Positions 1-10,404 of a stretch of DNA of 64,000 bases are shown piece after piece. The stretch is from Voacanga thouarsii. Taxonomy: Eukaryota > Streptophyta > Magnoliopsida > Gentianales > Apocynaceae. Both the position numbers and the translations under genes were made by a program. The first letter of the stretch is position 1, and every line of letters starts with the position of its first letter. Under the pieces are notes generated by a model. It was not told the DNA's origin and searched no databases. It worked only from the letters and a program-made list of their open reading frames with translations. The DNA is taken from assembly GCA_026120185.1 (NCBI GenBank), contig JANUWF010001193.1:496001-560000 (forward strand), written 5' to 3'.

Positions 1-33
1 TATATAAAATATCCCATGTTCGTACATAAACAA

Positions 34-325
34 CACTCATTCCATCTCAATAAAATTGACATATTTACTATTTTAGATTGTCTTAAAAAATTTAATATTT
101 TTTTAAATTTTTTTTAATATATAATCATTTATTATAAAATAAGTAATATATTTTATATATATTATTTTTATATATTTAAATTTGACATAAAATATTATGA
201 AATTTATATATTTTTTATTTTTATTATATTTATATTTATATTATATTATATTATTATATTTTTCTTTTTATATAAAATATCATGTTAAATTAATTATTAT
301 TAATTTTAGTGAAATCGAGGGAGTA
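34..325. mobile_element. Degenerate MITE-like inverted repeat
   Basis: The left end near 36-58 (cactcattccatctcaataa) is imperfectly repeated inverted at about 305-325, where the complement reads tactccctcgatttcac. The interior is almost pure A/T. The terminal CTCCCTC-type sequence resembles Stowaway elements, but no clean TA duplication can be seen, so the call is tentative. Confidence 0.35.
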
Positions 326-418
326 ATATGCATTTCTAATGATGGTATTATGATGCCTAAACCTAAATACTGTTAGTAGTAACAATAATTATAAGCCAAA
401 GAATTGAAAGCAAAAATC

Positions 419-465
419 ATATATATATATATATATATATATCTCTCTCTCTCTCTCTCTCTCTC
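419..465. repeat. Compound microsatellite (AT)n(CT)n
   Basis: An uninterrupted AT run to 442 is followed by a CT run to 465. It lies about 0.4 kb upstream of the calmodulin-like gene TATA box. Confidence 0.95.
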
Positions 466-789
466 ACAAAAAACATGAGTGCGAGGCCTGAAATCCAACC
501 GAATCCACACTTTGCTTAACAGGTTCCTGTCACAATCATATCAACCGCCGCTGCCAGTCTCTCACCTCCTCCTGACTAGTACTTTCCAAAATTAATAAAA
601 ATAATTTAATATAGAAAACAAAAGAGTTTTCAGTAATCACATACTCTGCAGCCATTGCACACCCAGTACACTGCGTATCTTTATTTGTTCGCCACGTTTT
701 TGTACCCAATAAATTCTTGCCACCTAAAAATCTTCACGATTATGAATACATGTGATCCTTGCCTTTATTCCTAATTCGCGAGCCTGGAT

Positions 790-840
790 GCGCGTGACCC
801 TCTTAAAAACCCCAGCTCACGCTAACGCGTGGTAACGCGT
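790..840 (+). promoter_or_regulatory. Three CGCG boxes upstream of the CML TATA box
   Basis: GCGCGT at 790-795 and ACGCGT at 825-830 and 835-840 fit the vCGCGb core bound by CAMTA (calmodulin-binding transcription activator) factors. The last two are ten bases apart, the second inside an exact repeat of TAACGCGT. They end 11 bases before the TATA box. The motif match is seen; binding is inference. Confidence 0.5.
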
Positions 841-851
841 TTTTCCTTTCC

Positions 852-859
852 TATAAATA
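852..859 (+). promoter_or_regulatory. TATA box of the calmodulin-like gene
   Basis: TATAAATA lies 83 bases before the ATG at 935, a usual spacing for a short 5' leader. Confidence 0.7.
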
Positions 860-934
860 GTTAGCAGCAACCGCTGTTGGAGAGCAAGGAGAGAAAAGCC
901 TTTGGACTTTGGAGCTCTGACAGTCTCCAAGGCC

Positions 935-1435
935 ATGGCAGAAAGGGCGAAGGCGAGCAATTCTTCTTCGAAGGAGAATGTAGGGGCCAATGGAAGAGCC
1001 AATGCGAGAAGAAAGAAGGAAGTTTTGTTGATGTTCAAGAAATTTGATGTTAATGGAGATGGTAAAATCTCCTTGTCGGAACTCAGTTCTATTCTGAACG
1101 CGCTAGGCTCAGAGACGCTGCCGGACGAAGTGCAGCGAATAATGACGGAGATTGATACCGACGGCGACGGCTCTATCGACTTCAACGAGTTCCAGACGTT
1201 CTATTTCGCCGGCTTGGGAAAGGAAAGCCACGACAAGGAACTCCGCGACGCTTTCGACTTGTACGACAAGGATAAGAACGGTAAGATCTCTGCCAGTGAG
1301 TTGCACTCGGTGCTCAAGAGTCTCGGCGATAAGTGCTCGCTCAAGGATTGCCGTAAGATGATCAGCTCCGTCGACGTTGACGGCGACGGTTGCGTTAACT
1401 TTGAAGAGTTTAAGAAGATGATGGGCGGATCCTAA
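935..1435 (+). CDS. Calmodulin-like protein with four EF-hands
   Basis: This intronless gene encodes 166 residues. It should be a cytosolic or nuclear Ca2+ sensor that changes shape on binding calcium and then binds target proteins. Four 12-residue EF-hand loops are visible: DVNGDGKISLSE (38-49), DTDGDGSIDFNE (74-85), DKDKNGKISASE (111-122) and DVDGDGCVNFEE (147-158). All keep acidic or polar residues at 1, 3 and 5 and Glu at 12, so all four look competent. A basic, Ser/Asn-rich N-terminal extension of about 30 residues distinguishes it from true calmodulin, as does the lack of introns. The frame stays open upstream to 902, but the first ATG is at 935 (GGCCATGGCA, a good context). No myristoylation or prenylation motif is seen. 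The CML subgroup was not assigned. Confidence 0.93.
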   Translation: MAERAKASNSSSKENVGANGRANARRKKEVLLMFKKFDVNGDGKISLSELSSILNALGSETLPDEVQRIMTEIDTDGDGSIDFNEFQTFYFAGLGKESHDKELRDAFDLYDKDKNGKISASELHSVLKSLGDKCSLKDCRKMISSVDVDGDGCVNFEEFKKMMGGS

Positions 1436-3287
1436 CTCTCCACAGTTCCTACTGATTGAATTAACGGTAGATATAGCTCCTACTAATCACCTAGATTATT
1501 AGATCATAACTTTCGTATAAATACTATTTCTCTTCGTTTTCTCTTGGATTTTTGTTGGTGATATTGACTGATACACCATAGCTGATTGTTGCTGTTAACC
1601 ACTGGCACAGAATGGTTTGTTGCGGGTGGAAACAGCAAAAACCGGCGGTGCAGTTACTAGCACTAGTCTCTATATTTGAAAAAAATTATTTGGGTGACCG
1701 TGATGGATTCTTACCACTACCTGATTTGTCTCTTCACTTTAGAAGTGTTGCACAAGAAAATCATGGCATGTTACTGTTAGTCGGTGCCATGCTCCACACG
1801 GAGGAAGTGACCCGGCGAGGAACATCCAACGCACACCCGGGCGCACAATTTTTTCACCCAATAAACGCGTTTTCGTCTACGACCTCTCATTTTCAAGAGA
1901 AGCCTACGAAAATCGTACGAACTGCGTGTTTAATGTGCCCCGCGAGTGTAGTCCAGTGCCCCGGTACTTCTTGACCAAAAGTTTTGGCCTCGATTAGGAG
2001 CATTATGGTTGGTCAGTTACATTCCGAGAATTGCGAATTATTAGCCTATTAGGTACTTTTGGTAAGAACGGAAAGGGCAAGGGGAGACGGATTTTTAGTT
2101 TTGGGTTTGGTTTTAGTTGGGTGGAACTTCTCCTACCTTCCTCTCCCTTTCCGCCAGCCCAAACATGGGGTGTCCCATTTGTCCTTTCTTTGGGTTTGCC
2201 AATAAGCAATATTCGGGGCGAACATTTTGCCTTTGGAAGTAAAGGATTGCTTGAATAAACTCTTTCTGGTTTAGAGTTGCGTTGCGAAAACTTCAAGTCT
2301 GGCACTGGAGACTTTTTCTTAAAGCAGATCATCATAACTAGTGCATCTGGTCTCAATCATCTTTTTCCATTTTTCTTACCCGAAAATTGCTTCACGTCAT
2401 AACTTGCATCTTTTTTATCTATATTTGGAATGTCTTAGGATGCTTTAAACTGTCCTTAATTATTATTTAAAGTTGGAAAAGGGAAAAAAAAAAAAGACAA
2501 GTAGAAAGGCTTCCCTCACACGGAACAGAAGAGAAGTGATTGTGATTTTCACAAACTCATTAAACACCAATGTCACATATAATTACGGTATATACCTCAT
2601 TATATGCTAAATCAGTTATTGGAATAATTAAATTTGTGAGAAGTGATACAGCAATAACTTAAATGCTAAAATGGATCTCTATTGACTTTGTTTCACATCT
2701 CTGCTCGGATGTATTTAAAGCAATGGTAGAAAACCTCTTAATTTGAATATTCAGATAGAACAAAAAAATTGGGAGAAGATTTCTTGCACGTTATCATAAT
2801 TTAATTTATCCAAATCATTTTACAACAATAGAAAAACTTTGCTTTATCAAATGACCTAATCAAGAGTTACTTGTTACCAATACTTCGACGATCCAAATAT
2901 CTATTCAACAAATATGCTCAGGATAAAGTAATCCAAAACAGTTATTCTGTTTACTTTGACATTTTGAATTAAAATATCCCTTTCCGGCCCTCATTAGGTT
3001 GACATGTTAGCCTCCAACAGATTTTTATCGGTTAGATCTGTCGCGTAATGCAAAAACCAAGAAAGACTTAAAAAAGGATTTCAGGACCCACCCGCCCCCC
3101 CCCCACGCCAAAAAAAAAAAATGTATACAGGAACAAGCAATTTCCCACAAACAGAGCAACAAAGATCCAATGAGGATAACATGCAACTACTATCCTATAC
3201 CACTCTATGAACTTCTAGGGTTTTCGGAAAGGAAAAACATGAAAAGCAACCGCAAATGTAGCAAGATATTTGGTAGTATTGACTTCT
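1436..3287. other. Intergenic DNA between the CML and GGP genes
   Basis: It holds the CML 3' UTR and, near 3100-3287, the 3' UTR of the convergent GDP-L-galactose phosphorylase gene. Open frames at 1612-1974 and 2003-2356 match no family I know and lack gene signals. A poly-C/poly-A stretch lies at 3089-3120. I see no gene here. Confidence 0.6.
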
Positions 3288-5747
3288 TCAATGGAGCACC
3301 AGACAATCTTGATTAACATGCGAGGCAACCTGAGGTGCATGTAATTCACAGATACCTTCCTCTTGGTTTATGCTTTTGCCCTCTACTTCTACCTGAAATT
3401 CAGCCGGTTCAGAAGTATAATCCTTCACAGCCTGGAACCTCTCCTCTGACAGGGACACCTTAGAAAGGAGTTTCCATGCAGATTCTTCAGAGGCATCATC
3501 GTAATCCTTTCTCCTCTTAAGTACCATATGTCCGCTAATCTCCCAAACAGCAGGATTCACCTGAGTGTCCAGGATCTCCTGACTGACTTCCCCAAGAGCT
3601 TGTTTCTCTGCATAGCACTGCAAATTTACCAAAGAAAGAAGATAACTTTCAAGTATCCTTGTCGGTAGAATGTAAACGATAAACAGATGTGACACCAGAC
3701 AAAGACTTCAGAAAATCACTGTGGGCTTTGAAGGAATCAACATTTCTTGTCCTTGAGATATGGCATGTGAAACACATTTGCACAGAAAAAGACAACGAAC
3801 AAAATCTATGTTCACAAACAATGTTGATCAAAGAATATAGTTATTGTATCTTTACAGCTCAGCAGATGTGAAAGCCAATATCTGGTCATATTGAACACTA
3901 AATGCCCTTTGCTTTGGAGATTCATATGACATGCCCATTATGTGTAATAAATATTACAGAACCATAACAGAAAGAACATAATAAGTCAGTCAAACATTTT
4001 AGGCATAGAAAACTACCTGTGGCAGCAAAAATATTTTCCTCCCACAATCAGTGATCAGTAGATTAAAAGGAATGTTATTGTTTTGGAGGCGAATGCAGGA
4101 CCTTGCAACTGCATGAGATAAATCATATAGTGTGCTTCCGCCTTCAAATACTAGACCCCGTACAGGATAATCCAAAAGCTCAGAAACCATCAGACTACAA
4201 CCATACAGCCCCTTCCTTGTCATTATTTTACAAGTTGGTGCTTTCTCAACTGGAAACCTCACTGATAAGTAATATGCCTGCCAATAGGCACACAGTAAAA
4301 GAACCAATTAGCTAAAAACCCTTCTACAGAGCTATCAACAACATAATCACAGATACATCTATACAAAAAGGTCACCTGGAAATGAAGGTGATTGATGGTG
4401 GCAAAGGCACCCAAACTGTTGTAGCCAACTCTAAAGAAGGGATCTGCAGCTTCTTTAGCAAAGTAAAGTGCAAGCAAAAGGCTCTCGTGGTCAATCCTTT
4501 GAGGCAAACAATCAAGGACTCTGGGTATCAGAAGCACGTGCCCATACTCAATTGGACTCACCTGAATAAAACAACATATTAAGCAAAATCGCACCTTAAT
4601 AGATTTTGTATTCTATAAATAAGTGGAAAGCAAAAATGTCTTACATTGATAGCAATTACGCTTGGTGAAGCTGAACCAGCATCAACTGAATAGCTTGAAA
4701 AGAAGTGATACTCCTTGTCATGACTTGGTTCAAACCTGAATAGCACTTCTTCCTGACCCACCTTAATGAAGTTGAATTTGTTCTCATCAAACGGCTGAAG
4801 AACCAGGTCAATCCGAAATTCTGTAGGCCGCTTCTTCAGGTGTCGTCCCTCATTCAGCTGGGCTACAAAGCCGTATCTACCTGGAATAACTTTTGTCTCA
4901 CAAGTGGTCACGTCATATCGGAAGAGACCTCTGAGCACTCGATCCTCCCACTGCCCCAATAGTAAATTGATAAAGAAGGAGATTGGAGATCCCGCATCAG
5001 AAGAAATGGCAGGATCATGCTCAATTGGTTCATGTACACTCTTCCTGAATGCATATAAAGGTAGCTTGGAAGCTGCAAGCAAGCAGTAAATCATTGGAAC
5101 CAGTAAAACAAGCAACATTGCAATATCTTCCATTAATTTTCTTCTTATTTTCCCTTTAAATGAAAAATCTTCTATTTTCACTTTTGGGGCTTTTAAATCG
5201 CTAAGAAAAGCTATATAATTGCTAAGTTATTCCTAAGTAACACAACCTAGATTACTGTATTGAAAAGTATCATGCAAATTAATAAAGAAGATAACCGAGA
5301 AAAAAAGAATGGCCATTGATTTGCCTTTAATGCTACGCAGAGCAAAGAGTAAGATCCCCTTTGCCAAGAAATCAAGATACACCTCAAGAAGGACAAAAAG
5401 CAATAATCAACTCTAAAAGGAGACAATTACTCTCTACATAAAAGAAAATTTTTTATCATACTCAGCCGGTAAATAATTTCTTATTCAAACCCAGGGAAAA
5501 GTACGAAATTCATCAAACAAGTAACAACGATACATATATAACATTGCTTTGCAATCGGCATTGTTTAAAAAACGCACATAATATGGCAAAAGAAACAGCA
5601 AAACATACCAGGCAAGCAGCACTTGCCCAGGCAGCTACGGCCACAGCCCTGGGCTTCGTTTTGGGCGGTGCCATCAGAATTGCAGGAAGCATTAGTATCC
5701 TCTTGGTAGTTAGAAACCACCGTCGGAACCCTCTTTATAGTCAACAT
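3288..5747 (-). CDS. VTC2: GDP-L-galactose phosphorylase (VTC2/VTC5 type)
   Basis: The enzyme phosphorolyses GDP-L-galactose to L-galactose-1-phosphate and GDP, the committed step of the Smirnoff-Wheeler ascorbate pathway. Five exons on the minus strand join in frame with GT-AG borders: 5747-5609, 5072-4645, 4561-4376, 4277-4017 and 3617-3288, giving 447 residues, close to the Arabidopsis enzyme. Family signatures include the N-terminal KRVPTVVSNYQ, GLFRYDVTTCETKVIPG, GFVAQLNEGRHLKKRPTEF and the histidine-triad-like site HLHFQ at about 247-251, whose middle histidine is the nucleophile in this family. The C terminus CYAEKQALGEVS...VNPAVWEISGHMVLKR is also typical. The ATG at 5747 (MLTIKRVP) was chosen over an in-frame TTG at 5756. 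No truncation or stop is seen. VTC2 and VTC5 cannot be told apart by eye. Confidence 0.95.
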
Positions 5748-5775
5748 CTCCACCAACCCCTCCGACGCTTTAAGC

Positions 5776-5976
5776 TCAGGATTTTAGCGTCTTTGCGGGT
5801 GTATCTATCAATAAATAGGGATACACAGAAAGAATATTTGAACGGAAGAACACAACAGAAGAGTTAAAAAACAAAAATGGGAATTCAGCTAATAAGGGAG
5901 ACAAAGCCGCCTCCTGCTTGGAATAGAAGATCCGACGGGCAACCGCCTTCAGAAGGTAACGCTCCCCTGCCACCGT
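5776..5976 (-). CDS. Non-AUG upstream ORF of the GGP gene
   Basis: In the 5' leader of the GDP-L-galactose phosphorylase gene, a frame open from 6153 to 5776 has no ATG. From an ACG at 5976 it encodes 66 residues starting TVAGERYLLKAVARRIFYSK and ends 28 bases before the main ATG at 5747. Plant GGP genes are known to carry a conserved upstream ORF of about this length that starts at ACG. Through it, high ascorbate represses translation of the main ORF. The basic, amphipathic LLKAVARRIFYSK core fits a peptide acting in the ribosome. Its position and lack of ATG are seen; the regulatory role comes from the family, and the choice of ACG is inference. Confidence 0.8.
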   Translation of the reverse strand, partial: TVAGERYLLKAVARRIFYSKQEAALSPLLAEFPFLFFNSSVVFFRSNILSVYPYLLIDTPAKTLKS

Positions 5977-6336
5977 GAGGGGATGGGGTGCGGTGCTTGT
6001 CCTCTTCCACCGTTGGCTCACAAATGGTCTTCCGCTGCTTTTGGAAATGAATTTTTGCAGGGATTTGGCGTTGAAATTCTCCAATTGAAAAAGCCGTGGT
6101 TGAAATTTGCGGGGAAAACGAAATTGGTAGGAGAATGAAGGCCGAAAAATCAATTGCAGCTAAGTAGACAGTACATGTCTAGGGGGATTGAGCATTCAGA
6201 TTCTTGAGAAGGCTTCGGTGTTCCGCTGCTTTCTCTCCCTCGCCCGCTACTTGATTTGCTATAGGCGGTTCTTGTTGTCCGATACGGTTTTATGGTGGAT
6301 GGCCTTTATACGGTGGCTGACTATTGGATTTTGAAT

Positions 6337-6350
6337 GCCTTTATATATGT
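6337..6350 (-). promoter_or_regulatory. Candidate TATA box of the GGP gene
   Basis: Read on the minus strand this is ACATATATAAAGGC, about 360 bases before the upstream ORF. A second, weaker candidate (GTATAAAGG) lies at 6303-6311. Confidence 0.4.
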
Positions 6351-6837
6351 GACGCTCTAACTCCTATCCTCTCCTTTCCCCACAGACACTGTTATTAGGG
6401 CGGTTAAACGACATCGTTATATTTACAGTTAAACACACAATCACTCTAGACAATATCAATGAGTTTTTTTCATCAATAGACCGCAATTTACACTTAATGT
6501 TATCAAGAAAATAATTGTTTATATAATAACTTAAGCTTTTAATATATTAATACTAATTTGATGCACATGTATTATAAGATTTATTACATACGTTTTGATG
6601 TATTTATGTTATACGAATTTATTATATACACTTTGATAGACGTGTATTACACAAGTTCATGTTTTGATATATGTTATATTATAAGAGTTTGTTATATGCA
6701 TGTCAAAAGAGAGTCTTGAATTGCATTCAATTATTGTCATATGTTATTACAAAATTTTACCACGTGTTAAACATATAATTTGTTATGTATCATTGTAAGA
6801 CTATGTAACGTGTTATACTTGATGCACGTACTTTGTA

Positions 6838-7114
6838 CTCTTTCTGTCTCATAATATAAATTGTTTGATTTCATTTTACACATATTAAAATTCTTAAAAA
6901 TAAGGTGATTTTATATTTTTTCTTTCTAAAATATTTCTATTTAAATGTTTTGAAAATAAGAGAAGAGATGAGAGAGAAAGAGAGCGAAAGAGAATAATAA
7001 ATAAGGATAAAAATATAAAAATAACTTTAAAATATTTTTAAAAAATCCACAACAATTTATAATTTAAAATAATAAAAGTAACCTCTAACAACGTATATTA
7101 TAAGACGGAAGGGA
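6838..7114 (+). mobile_element. Stowaway-like MITE, copy A
   Basis: This 277-bp element has inverted ends (ctctttctgtctcataatat against the complement of the right end, tcccttccgtcttataatat). A TA flanks each side (6836-6837 and 7115-7116), as expected for Tc1/mariner-type Stowaway insertion. It has no coding capacity. The copy at 36861-37138 has the same length class and the same internal sequence in opposite orientation. Confidence 0.85.
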
Positions 7115-7116
7115 TA

Positions 7117-8129
7117 TGAGTTTTTATACACACTTTGATGTACGTGCGATGTAAATATTAGTTGTACATACGTCAAACAAAAAGTCTTTAGTTAAATTTA
7201 ATTATGCATCCGTATCATTACAAGACTTTATCACGTATCAAATTTATAATTTTCAATTGAATTTAATTATACTCGTGTGTCTTCACATCACATGTATTAT
7301 TTAATTTAATTTAATTTTTTTTATCAATCTGAAACTGTGATCCAAAATTTTGAATCTTGTCTATGGAAAACGTGATATAATCATTTTAAGCCTGTTTGAC
7401 TTGAGCGAAAGTGAGGAAGAGGAGAGGAGGAAAAAAAAATAAAAATCAAGGTTTAAATTTTAAATATTTAGATTAATTTTTTATAAAGTAAATGAAATGA
7501 ATTGGAGGGAAATAAAAAGATTAAATTTAATATAAAAATTTTAGTCTCTTACAGGAAAAATATCATGTAATGAATATTCCGTAAATGAATTAAAATATTA
7601 TTAATAAATAAAATATTTAATATTATTATATTGAATTAATAGATAAAAATATAAATTTAAATAATATCTTTTCTTTTCTTTTTTATTTCCTTTCAATTTT
7701 TGTCCTACTCTTCTCCTCATCTCTCATTTCTTTTCATTTTTCTCAATACAATCAAGAACGAGATAAAAGAAAATTTAAGAGCTTCTTTAAATAATTAATC
7801 TTGCATCACTGTTTTTTTACTTAAGGGAATTGAATTATTAATTTTCGAGGATGATTAGTAGGAAAATTACTCAACTATAAATGTTAAATCTAATATAATT
7901 GAAACCGTGAAAACAAACTCTCAATATTTTAGTGTTCTTTCGTATAAAAAAAATTAGAAGGACCGTGGGCCCCAAAAAAAATTTAAATTTTCAGAAATAC
8001 AAAATTAAATTATTACTTTCTTCTTTTAAGGAGTGCATATATTATTGCATGGGAAAAGAGTGAAGTAGGAAAATAAATCAGTATAAATATCTTATGGAGC
8101 CCATAATATCTCAATCTAATAGAGAATCT

Positions 8130-8130
<1 letters not shown>
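7117..8130. other. AT-rich intergenic DNA
   Basis: This is low-complexity A/T-rich sequence with no supportable ORF. I see nothing further in it. Confidence 0.6.

Positions 8131-8190
<60 letters not shown>
8131..8190. repeat. Compound microsatellite (CA)n(TA)n
   Basis: A CA run of about 13 bases passes into a TA run to 8190. Confidence 0.95.
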
Positions 8191-8194
<4 letters not shown>

Positions 8195-8241
8195 TCAAAG
8201 GTGAAAGTTCTGGTGTTGCCATGTGTTTATAGGAAAACTTG

Positions 8242-8249
8242 ACACGTGG
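8242..8249. promoter_or_regulatory. G-box
   Basis: ACACGTGG contains the palindromic CACGTG core used by bZIP and bHLH factors. It lies about 300 bases before the small membrane-protein ORF. The motif is seen; its function is not shown. Confidence 0.35.
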
Positions 8250-8544
8250 ATGTTATTCAGAAAATCTCAACCATATCATCCAAAAGCCTTCCTCTACGGT
8301 CAAGAGATCCTCTTCTTCTTTCTTGCCTCTTTAATTTCGTCTCCACTTTCAAATCGCAACTCATCATCGATTTTGCTAAATATTCTCAATAGCTTTTAAT
8401 TTTGCTCCAAACCTAGATCTGCAAAAGCACGAATCCAACCTCTTCTGCATATTTCTTTGCAAAACCCTTTCTCAGACTCCTTGATTTTTGAACCAAAGGT
8501 TCTTTCCCTTAACGTAATTTCGCCCGCTCGTTTCATTTTCGTTC

Positions 8545-8623
8545 TGGAGGAAATGGGATTCGAACCCATGATATCACTAGGGATTCGTAGTCCGGTGCCT
8601 GCTCCAACTAATGCTACTACTCC
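8545..8623 (-). pseudogene. tRNA-like remnant, Arg(ACG)-type anticodon loop
   Basis: On the minus strand a perfect T-arm (ATGGG-TTCGAAT-CCCAT) is followed by TTTCCTCC and A. Upstream lies an anticodon-like loop CTACGAA flanked by GGA and TCC, a D-loop-like AGTTGGA, and a 5' GGAGTAG that pairs with most of the 3' strand (one mismatch, one wobble). About four extra bases before the anticodon stem and weak D and anticodon stems make a functional tRNA unlikely. It overlaps the start of the ORF at 8553 antisense. Confidence 0.45.
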
Positions 8624-8867
8624 AAAGGAGAAGTCTCTCGCTCCTGCATCAGGTGTCCCTAGCGATATCCATCACGCAGCGGATTCCGGTGATATCGAAG
8701 CTAACGAATCATCCGGTGGCATGAAATTTGGACAGAAGGCGGGAATTGCTGTTGGAGTAATGATTGTCGTGTTCATCGTAGGTGTTGGAGCAATCGTTTA
8801 CAAGAAGCGTCAGCAGAACATCTGTCGACCAGAATTCGGGTATGCCGCCAGGAGAGATATCCTCTAG
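8553..8867 (+). CDS. Small single-pass membrane protein, N-terminally altered
   Basis: The ORF encodes 104 residues. The C-terminal half looks genuine: a Gly-rich stretch (SSGGMKFGQKAGIAVGV), one hydrophobic segment at about 68-87, then a basic stop-transfer VYKKRQQNI and a terminal YAARRDIL. This arrangement is familiar from plant arabinogalactan/proline-rich membrane proteins of unknown role. Those normally begin with a signal peptide and a Pro-rich ectodomain. Here the ectodomain is shrunk to SPVPAPTN...APASGVPS and there is no signal peptide. The first residues, MGFEPMISLGIRS, are the antisense reading of a tRNA-like sequence, a well-known source of spurious MGFEP-type N termini. It may be a captured 3' piece of a gene rather than a working one. 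Confidence 0.5.
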   Translation: MGFEPMISLGIRSPVPAPTNATTPKEKSLAPASGVPSDIHHAADSGDIEANESSGGMKFGQKAGIAVGVMIVVFIVGVGAIVYKKRQQNICRPEFGYAARRDIL

Positions 8868-9682
8868 ACCAATGGATTCATATACAGATACGATCTTTCC
8901 CTTTCTATCAGATACAATCTCCATGTAATATGCTATACTTATTTGGATCTGATACTTCTAGAATGTGATATACACAGTATAGTTTTGTGGGCGTTGAGAC
9001 TTGAGAGTTGGATTTGATTGGAAGAGATTATGATTTATTTGATTCTTTGCTTCCTAATAACACCAGAAATGGCCTATAAACAAATGGTGTGTATTTTAAT
9101 TTTTCTATTATCTGATTTACTTGGATGATGGTAAATCATAGCGTGGCCTACATTTTATGCATGGCCTATATTTAGGCACATCCATTGGAAAAGTTTGAGT
9201 GAGTGAAAATTTTCTTTTCACCATTCATACGAGGTATGTGCTTGATCATATATATGAATTTAGACTAAATTCAATATTTTAATTTGGATTAAGTAGAATA
9301 TCTTCTTATAAATAACACTGTAAAAACAATCATATGAGATCTCTCCATATGTTACTAGGATTTTTCTCAAATAATAATTCATCTAATTTTATTTACATAA
9401 AATATATTCTTTTAAATCTATCAAATATATACCCTAGCAATTAACTCTCTCTCCCACTCCCCCTCTGCAATTTTTGCAATTGTTTGAAGATTAGCATCAA
9501 TTCAACCCATTGGCCAAAAGTTTATCTTTCCATCAAAAGGATTATATGACAATATGATAATGATACCCTATTATTTTGTTTGATGTAAGGTAGCTGGTGA
9601 ATATGTTTTGCGATTAAATGTTTGCATTAGGAATCATCCCCTATTCATATTTCAAAGCTTTCAGAGATTTATAATATTCTCT

Positions 9683-10008
9683 CTTACTATGAATTGGTTT
9701 CAACTGCAACCTCTATTTCTAGATCGATGCGTAGTTTAATTTTTGTCTCATCTGATTTACTTGGGATATGAATATGATGATGCATGTGGATGGTTGCATA
9801 TTCTGGCCTATAAACATAGAGATGATGAATATCTAGCTTGGTTGGATTTGAATTTAGAAGCTATATACATTTGATAGTTTGATAGAATATGAATATGATG
9901 AAGCTATATATGGTTGCATATCCTTGAATATTTTACAGTCTCATCTGATAGATGGTGAATTCATAGTTGAATGCTTAGTTTAATTTTGATATTAGGATTG
10001 TTGATAAA
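9683..10008 (+). repeat. Direct repeat, left copy, flanking the epoxide hydrolase fragment
   Basis: About 326 bp starting cttactatgaattggtt and ending ggattgttgataaa recurs at 11367-11705 in the same orientation with scattered substitutions and one indel. It does not start TG or end CA and has no coding sense, so it is not an obvious LTR. Segmental duplication is more likely. Confidence 0.85.
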
Positions 10009-10404
10009 TTGGGATACACATATCTTTAAGGAATGCCCTGTTTATCATGAATTTGATCGCTCTGAATTACTGTCATACTTACCAAGCTATTACCTTTAGG
10101 CAACTAGGCAGAAAGATGATGAATCCCGTGACTTAACCTCTTGCCTTGCCATCCTTCTGCTATTCTTGGAGAAACAAGAAATTTTTAAAATCTTCAATGC
10201 TTGCATTTATCAATTACTATGTTGAGCATGATCTGAATTTTTGTGGTCATACAAAAAGGCATAGGCAATAGCTGTCTCTAAAATAGTAACAAGAGGTCGT
10301 GGAGTTGCACAAAATCTCATTAAGTGAACAAATACTAGAACTTTGGTGGTTCCACCCGATCAGTTATACATGTTGCAAATGTAGTTAACTTTCACTCTTC
10401 ACAG

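Noticed and set aside
817..1361. Open frames on the minus strand and in frame 3 across the calmodulin-like gene.
   Set aside because: They are shadows of the four-EF-hand frame, which is strongly coding.
1612..2356. Frames of 75-120 codons on both strands downstream of the calmodulin-like gene.
   Set aside because: No family resemblance, no splice or promoter context, and mutual overlap.
8013..8222. A minus-strand frame with a run of Tyr-Ile and Cys-Val repeats.
   Set aside because: It is translation of the (CA)n(TA)n microsatellite.
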